NCBI GenBank assembly: GCA_021234155.1
Contig: JAJEKV010000024.1
Span: 13,304,913-13,368,912 of the forward strand
Direction of reading: 5' to 3'
DNA from: Isoetes taiwanensis
Taxonomy: Eukaryota; Streptophyta; Lycopodiopsida; Isoetales; Isoetaceae
Length of the DNA: 64,000 bases
The position numbers and the translations under genes were made by a program. The notes under the pieces are model-generated. The model saw only the letters and a program-made list of their open reading frames with translations. It was not told the DNA's origin and did no database searches. Of this stretch, positions 58,452 to 64,000 are shown in pieces. Each line of letters begins with the position of its first letter. The first letter of the stretch is position 1.

Positions 58452-59271
58452 ATGAAGTCTTTAAATATTGTAGGGGCTAGTTGCTTTCTGGCATTGATTG
58501 GAGGATACGTTCAACATGGATATGCTCGGGAAGCACTGATCAGTTTTGAACAGGTGCAATTGGAAGGCATAATCCCCGATGCTGCTACCTTTGTTTGCAT
58601 CTTGAAAGCTTGTGGCAATACAAGATCCCTGGACAAACGCAAAGAAATACATGTCAAAGTTTTTTTTTATTGAAGGACGTCATTCTATTCATCATCACAT
58701 CATGAGTACATGCTACATCACTTTATTCCACATATATCACATGAAAGCCAATCCACTACCTAGGCGCGATATGCTAGGAGCTGCTTTGCATGTGATTATC
58801 GAGTACATATGGCAGGTTTAAGGTCTCTACCACAGGACCAGTTGGTCATACTTGAACCCGTGACCTCAGGGCAATGGATTTTAAGGTCCCCATTACTAGA
58901 CCGATATTGGCCGAGTTTGAACCCGTGACCTCAGGTGTGGCGGTTTAAGGTCCTGCCACTAGACCATGCCCCGAAGGGCAAAAAGACATGTCAAAGTTGT
59001 TCATAAGGGTCGTGAAAAAGACATTCTTGTTGCCAATGCATTAGTTGACATGTATGCTAAATGTGGCTCATTTGCAGACTCCCAGGAGATCTTCAACAGA
59101 TTATCAGATCGAAACATAGTATCATGGGCTTCTTTAATTGCGGGATATGTTGAGCATGGATTAGGCCATGAAGCATTGGAGTGTTATGCTAGGATGCAAA
59201 TTGATTGTGTAACGCCAAATATAATCACATATATGTGCATTGCCATGGTTAAATTTGAGTGCTGGTTGTGA
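58452..59271 (+). pseudogene. Pentatricopeptide repeat (PPR) protein relic, split by a SINE
   Basis: The first part (58452-58661) reads FLALIGGYVQHGYAREALIS, IPDAATFVCILKACGN and KRKEIHVKV. The second (58999-59271) reads VANALVDMYAKCGSFADSQE, RNIVSWASLIAGYVEHG and EALECYARMQ, then diverges after NIITYMCI. These are L/S-type PPR motifs of plant organelle RNA-binding proteins, which act in RNA editing or processing. Without the 324-bp insertion at 58662-58985 the two parts join across HVKVVHKG in one frame. The start and later repeats are missing, so it was probably a fragment already. Confidence 0.75.
58662..58985 (-). mobile_element. tRNA-derived SINE with repeated tRNA-like head
   Basis: Flanked by a 13-bp target duplication, acatgtcaaagtt (58649-58661 and 58986-58998). 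On the minus strand it starts GCCCTTCGGGGCATGG, has an A box (TGGTCTAGTGGC) and a B box (GGTTCAAACTC), then a second such unit (CGGTCTAGTAATGG ... GGTTCAAGTAT) and a partial third (TGGTCCTGTGGTAGAG), a tRNA-unrelated body of about 150 bp, and an AATAAAAAAAAA tail. Units share 'GACCTTAAA' and 'CCTGAGGTCACGGGTTCAA'. Confidence 0.85.
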
Positions 59272-59274
59272 GCA

Positions 59275-60120
59275 AAGTAGTTATCAGTGCCAAACAAAAA
59301 TTATAGAAGCACAATTGTCCAAATTATCAGCAACTCTCATGATGATAGAATATTTCATATTTTATCATAATCCAAATACTCTTTTGAAAATAAGGCCACA
59401 TCTGTAGACCATGTTCAAACCTCTAATTCCTGTATAAACATGCAGCGCATGGTAGTACTTTTGGCATCTCAACTATGCTCTAATGACTTCTTAGTTAGGT
59501 TATAAGATTATCCCACTTCCAAAAAATGTTGGTTGGTTGTTATCTTTTAAATTGCTGAGATTGTCGGAATATAGCATGTTGAAAATGCCTCCCACTTTTT
59601 CACTCATCTTCTGCAAACTCCAAATCCTAGAATTCAAATCAAGCATTAACTACCTGAAACAAAACCATTAAGACAAAGCACGCATAAACAAAACACCCAT
59701 AATCATTACCCACATAACTCCATCAAGACCACACAATGCAACATATGTTTACTGGTCCAAACTTAAAACATACAAATTCCACCAGAGCCCCTGCATCAAT
59801 GCTCGTATATCGCTATCATTCCTAGGGCGAGAGAGAGAGAGGGAGGGATCTACATTTAGCTATGGAGACGGTGATTCTTGTTTTGTGCATTACTCCTGAT
59901 CTTGTATTTCGGGTCCTCGATCATTGGGTTTTACTTCCTCTTGCGAGGTTTGGAGTTAGGCTATGCGTCAATGCTTTAGTCCTCTACAAAACCTGCTCCT
60001 TAGATGTTTGAAGTCCTATGTGACAAAAAACCGATCAGAGGTCTTCAAGGAGTGCTCTCATTTTTATGCTGACAAAACATGTATGTCCATACTCTCCCCT
60101 ATAAAAGTAGAATTTAAGCC
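59275..60120. other. Unassigned stretch
   Basis: AT-rich, with a short GA-rich microsatellite at 59829-59849. No gene recognised. Confidence 0.25.
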
Positions 60121-60123
60121 ACT

Positions 60124-60330
60124 TCACCCTCCGACCATGGAGGCAACCCACCGTGCGCAGCACCTTATTTTATTTTCTTCTTTGGCCATTAGCATCACTC
60201 GTTTGACATGAATGGCGCACAAGTATTCTTCTTCAAAATTTAAGTCAGCTCGACTTTTAGATGTTCTTAGAAGCATCAAAACATCATTGGAGTCATCGTT
60301 AGACCGGTCTTGTACTCCTAAATCTGCCAA
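60124..60330 (-). pseudogene. Second histone H3-like relic (C-terminal half)
   Basis: The frame reads NDVLMLLRTSKSRADLNF, then EEEYLCAIHVKRVMLMAKEE. Canonical H3 has [15 protein letters not shown] at the same place, and the spacing from the alpha-2 start to LCAIH is identical (25 residues). Most other positions differ, so it is old or under unusual change. Upstream, only a doubtful remnant follows in broken frames. Confidence 0.4.
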
Positions 60331-60544
60331 ACCAACCGAACCAACCTCTCAAAGGGATCTCTTCGAATCAAGAGGTTTGTGCACTGCCATACTTCGAGTT
60401 GGAGCTATGATGACTCTCTTTGGCAAATTAGGCCGAGAAGGTGGCTTCTCGATGTTCAATTTGGGTCTCCTGCCTTTAATGAACTTGGGGATGGCCCGCT
60501 TACAATACCATGAAATATAAGCTATCCATTACTGCATATTTCAC

Positions 60545-60925
60545 TTACATGCTGCCTTCTTCTTCTCGTATCCAATATCGTGCTTCGATTTGAAGGGTTT
60601 TTCTCCTGCCATATACATCTTCGTCGATTTCTTCGTCTTTGAGAATACTAGAAATGGTAGCCCTGCCGCTTGTTCTTTGGCCTTCTCTTCCTGTTGGGGC
60701 ACTTCTTGCCCATGCTCTCATATTATTATCGCTCATATTAGCCAATCTTCCCGCTGTTTTGTGCCTGCTCCTATACCTCCTTGGTTTGCTCCTCCTGTTG
60801 GGCTCCTCTCGGGACACTTCTTCTTCATGTGAAGATGACGTGGATGCTGACTCCCATTCCTCAGAGGGCCTTCCCAAAGCGTAGAGGGCTTGCTGTACCA
60901 TGGTGTCAAGGAATTTGTTGGGCAA
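60545..60925 (-). other. Unknown 126-residue frame
   Basis: Ser/Glu/Arg-rich, starting MPNKFLDTMVQQALYALGR, with RRSKPRRYRSRHKTAGRL in the middle. It lies upstream, on the same strand, of the H3-like relic. The composition resembles a disordered nuclear protein or gag-like linker; I do not recognise it. Confidence 0.2.
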
Positions 60926-60929
60926 ATCC

Positions 60930-61515
60930 GAGCTCCTAGGGTCTTCGTTCCACCTAGGTCACTTTTCAGATGGAATATGCTTGTTTGATGTGCTCCTGAC
61001 AACTAGAAAGTTTTTCCTCGAATTCACCATACAATAGAAAAAGGCTCGAGGATAGAATCTGGGAAGTTCTAAAGAATAGAGGGTACTTTTAAAGAGATTT
61101 TTAGCGGTTACTTTTCTTAAGTGTGGACGTATTATAACTGTGGTTTACTAATTGAAGTACTTTTAATCACTTAACTAACTTTCAAAATTTTCTTATTTCT
61201 TTTGGGCTAAATATTGATCATTTCGTGCCATTTTCTTTCCAAGCTTTCTATTGAGCAGTTTCTCGTTCAATTTTCACTTGTAAAATGGGGTCATGAACAA
61301 CTTGAGCTCAAAATTACTAGAAGGTTTCTTCTGACTCTATTTTCAAAATTAGCTTACTTAACAACTAGATCTAACTTGCTAACTACCTTCTAACGATGAA
61401 AACAATATCATTCACTTTCCGAGGCTCATATTTTGGATGTACCCCCATATTTTCTTTTAGGCCAGTTAGCTATTTAAAGTAATGGTTAGTGCATTATTTT
61501 GGTCAACCAAGATCA
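60930..61515. other. Internal remnant of a Ty3 element, unassigned
   Basis: AT-rich sequence to the left of the primer-binding site at 61516, so by position it should be the 5' internal region of the minus-strand element. No gag is recognised. Confidence 0.25.
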
Positions 61516-62018
61516 TTGCTCTGATATCATTCTGATGCTCCTTGCGCTATATACGACAGCGCGCCATATATATATCAAAGGACCTTCTCCATCCAATGAC
61601 AAACCAGCTCATGGAAGCCCCATTTAACCACCATCTAGAATGGCCAGACAAATGAGCAGAGGACACGGGGGTGTCATTCCGACCCGTCCTCTACCATCTC
61701 CTACATCACCAGAAGCAAACGACGTAAGCACTAGCAGCAATATAATAATAGGATTACCTTGAAGGGTAGTGATAATCCATTCCATCACAATACATCAAAT
61801 ACATCAAATGGAGGCTCCTACCCGGGCTCAGACTCAAGGGGTAGTTGACTGATGGCTGGGGGCTCTAGATAGATCAAACCAAGTTATGGCAATGACTTGC
61901 ACTGGCAATAGACAACGGCTAAGGTTGACCACTTCATCTGCCCCTCCTGTGCATACTTTGCAGATAGGGTAAATCAGGCTCGTGTTGACTTAACCTGCCG
62001 GAGACATAATCTTATGGT
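61516..62018 (-). repeat. Ty3-type LTR fragment with its primer-binding site
   Basis: GCTCTGATATCATT at 61519-61532 is the inverse of the initiator-Met primer site (one change) and adjoins the TG end of the LTR at 61533. The LTR follows the one at 6261-7849 in segment order (shared 'cccgggctcaga', 'tttgcagatagggt' and 'acataatct.atgg') and breaks off at a tandem repeat near 62018. Confidence 0.65.
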
Positions 62019-62133
62019 ATCAAATCCTACAATTGCATGAATGACCTACAATTCCATACTACCAACATGTAGCGAGTATCAAATCCTACAGTTGCATGAA
62101 TGACCTACAATTCTATACTACCACATGTAGCAA
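62017..62133. repeat. 58-bp tandem duplication
   Basis: The block starting 'tatcaaatcctacaRttgca' occurs twice in a row with three or so differences and marks the broken end of the LTR. Further right, CACAAG units repeat at 62271-62297. Confidence 0.8.
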
Positions 62134-62139
62134 TAGAAG

Positions 62140-62485
62140 TGAAAAAACCAAATATGTAATTTGAAGATGCAAATTAGTTGCAAAATTGTTCAAATGGTGA
62201 GTTTGAACTCGCTGCAACAGACACACATGGCATAATTCAAGATGGTGCTAAAAGTTCACAACATAAGACAAGCACAAGCACAAGCACAAGCACAAGGTGG
62301 CCTTAGGTTCATGTGGCCATGCCCTAACTATATCGTATCACACCAAGATTTACTTCATGGATTGTCTTTAAAATACTGTAGGTATGTAATGGCGTAGGTA
62401 TTGTGTGGCCTAAACCCCCGTTCATACTGAACCTCGTTGAGGTTCCGGCAGCAAAGCTCCATCTCGCTACCATCGGAGAGTGGCC
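62140..62485 (+). promoter_or_regulatory. 5' flank of SMU1
   Basis: The stretch between the LTR remnant and the SMU1 start codon. It contains the CACAAG repeat and a GC-richer leader-like part (62405-62485). No TATA box is evident. The LTR ends less than 500 bp from the ATG and could influence expression (inference). Confidence 0.3.
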
Positions 62486-63912
62486 ATGTCTACCCTTGAA
62501 ATCGAGGCGCGTGAGTATGTCTCTCTCTTGAATGTGCCGATATCTTTTTTTTTTTTCCATTTCTTGCCTCTACAATAGGAGCTTCGATCGCATCAAACGG
62601 GAATATAGAAACCAATAATTAGCGCTTGTTTATGTTTTAATTCAATACCTTATCCTGTTCCATTGAGCCGTAGTACATTCCTAAATCCAACAACCATCAA
62701 GAAGTGGCAAAGGAAAAACATCTACAAGGAGCACTTTTTTAACTTTATCTACAAGTGATGACGACGATGCTAAAATTATGCTGTGCCCGTTGGGTAATTT
62801 TTTTTACTCCATCTGGGCACCTAATTTATCCGACGATTTAGGCTTGTCCCTGTAACCGAATCTATGTTTTCTAGGCATAATAATTGACACATTTGGGTTC
62901 TTCAATCCATGATAATAATTCTTGGCAACTATAAGTCTGTGTGTTCAAAACAGGAACTCTTTCAAGCATTCACTACTTTTCCTGGTTGCCTGTTAATAAT
63001 TTCTTTCCTTGCAGTGTCATCAAGATTGTTTTGCAGTTTTGCAAGGAAAACTCGTTACAACAGACATTTCAAACTCTTCAAAATGAATGTCAAGTTTCAC
63101 TTAATACTGTTGACAGCCTCGAAACTTTTGTGGCTGACATCAACAATGGCCGCTGGGATGCAGTTTTACCACAAGTTGCACAGCTCAAGCTTCCTAGAAA
63201 GAAGCTCGAAGACCTTTATGAGCAGGTAAATGGTTTCTAAATGCAGTATAGTGGATAATGTTGTTGCAGTAACAAGGAGGTAAGGTTATAAATGCAGATC
63301 GTTCTGGAAATGATAGAGCTACGTGAGTTGGACACAGCAAGGGCAATTTTACGGCAAACACAGGCCATGGGTTATATGAAGCAAGAGCAACCTGATAGAT
63401 ACTTGCGCCTTGAACATCTTCTTGTTCGAACATATTTTGACCCCCGTGAGGTTTGGATCTAACAGCATCTCTATTGTGATAATCATATAACTAGTACAAC
63501 CATGCAGGCTTATCAAGAATCATCTAAGGAGAAACGCAGAGCACAGATTTCTCAAGGTATATCCTTTTTTCCCACAGCTAGTTCCATGTAGTCATTATGG
63601 TTGGAATTCTAAAACATGCACGTTGCCTGCATTTTACAGCCATTTCTATGGAACTAGCAGTTGTACCACCATCAAGGTTAATGGCATTAATTGGCCAAGC
63701 TTTGAAATGGCAGCAGCATCAAGGTGTTTTATCACAAGCTATTTTTATTTTGTGTGGCAACCTGTGAAATCATACAAATTGTAATTGCCTTCTTCCATTG
63801 GCGCTCAGGAATGTTGCCTCCTGGGACACAGTTCGACTTATTTAAAGGTGCAGCTGCCCTCAAAGCTGATGAAGAGGAGGTTTACCCAACAACCCTCCAG
63901 CATTCGATAAAG
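62486..63912 (+). CDS. SMU1: SMU1 splicing factor, N-terminal exons (partial, continues past window)
   Basis: Exons 62486-62514, 63015-63225, 63298-63450, 63508-63556, 63640-63723 and 63809-63912 join in frame into 210 residues; the full protein is about 510. The start [18 protein letters not shown] holds the LisH motif; then [51 protein letters not shown] and [14 protein letters not shown] form the CTLH part, followed by [20 protein letters not shown] and [17 protein letters not shown]. The WD40 repeats would follow beyond the edge. SMU1 works with RED in spliceosome activation and affects alternative splicing (family knowledge). Exon 1 is only 29 nt, with donor GTATGT; the last junction is phase 0 at GTACAT. 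All sites are GT-AG, and no break is seen, so the gene looks functional. Confidence 0.93.
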
Positions 63913-64000
63913 GTACATTTTATCCACACCTAAATTTTCTGTTGTTTGTTTCTTTAGTTGCCAAAATAGGGATCAGCCTGTAGTAGTTCTGACCATGTAT

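Noticed and set aside
1-64000. CRISPR array, prophage or bacterial operon
   Set aside because: No regularly spaced identical repeats with unique spacers, and the genes are spliced and of plant families.

Overview
The window looks like nuclear DNA of a land plant, most likely a seed-free vascular plant such as a fern (inference). Support: the spliced genes match plant families (NDL/NDRG, SMU1, a PLD-zeta-type phospholipase D); a P/L/S-type pentatricopeptide (PPR) relic has the wording common in fern and bryophyte PPR expansions; introns are short (about 60-500 bp) with GT-AG borders; and most of the sequence is nested retrotransposons. I see no organellar, bacterial or CRISPR sequence.

Only two genes look intact. 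An NDR/NDL-family gene (41066-43247, +) can be assembled from eleven exons into one 363-residue frame. The first six exons of SMU1 (62486-63912, +) run off the right edge. At the left edge, a large exon with a CCHC zinc knuckle (139-1353, -) belongs to a gene continuing outside the window.

Layout: 1-1.4 kb zinc-knuckle exon; 2.4-2.8 kb relic of a pogo-type transposase N-terminus, then simple repeats; 3-4.4 kb LINE fragments; 4.5-15.9 kb Ty3/gypsy LTRs and one degenerate Ty3 element (minus strand) split by a nearly complete 4-kb LINE; 16.1-16.5 kb a histone H3/CENH3-like relic; 17.4-21.5 kb a broken PLD-zeta gene (minus strand) with an 820-bp inverted repeat between two of its exons; 22.4-28.3 kb a Ty3 relic, three Helitron-type 3' ends and a short element carrying only a LINE ORF1-like protein; 29.2-30.2 kb an inverted-repeat-bounded GC-rich segment; 32.7-38.6 kb Ty3, LTR and LINE pieces plus a well-preserved TRIM whose LTRs contain a tRNA-like sequence; 41-43.2 kb the NDL gene; 45.6-46 kb a SINE and G-rich tracts; 46.9-51 kb a pogo/Tigger-like transposase pseudogene with GC-rich repeats beside it; 51-57 kb mostly unassigned; 53.5 kb a tiny TRIM/SMART-like element; 58.4-59.3 kb a PPR relic interrupted by a tRNA-derived SINE with a 13-bp target duplication; 60.1 kb a second H3-like relic; 61.5-62 kb an LTR with its primer-binding site; 62.5-64 kb SMU1.

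Two patterns stand out. First, the LINE copies, the ORF1-only element and one SINE share a short 3' terminal block followed by simple-repeat tails, which suggests one LINE machinery mobilising several parasites. Second, Pol III-type sequence sits in unusual places, most clearly inside both LTRs of the TRIM at 34455-35027. No operon-like organisation is expected or seen. All assignments rest on reading the sequence; no database search was possible.
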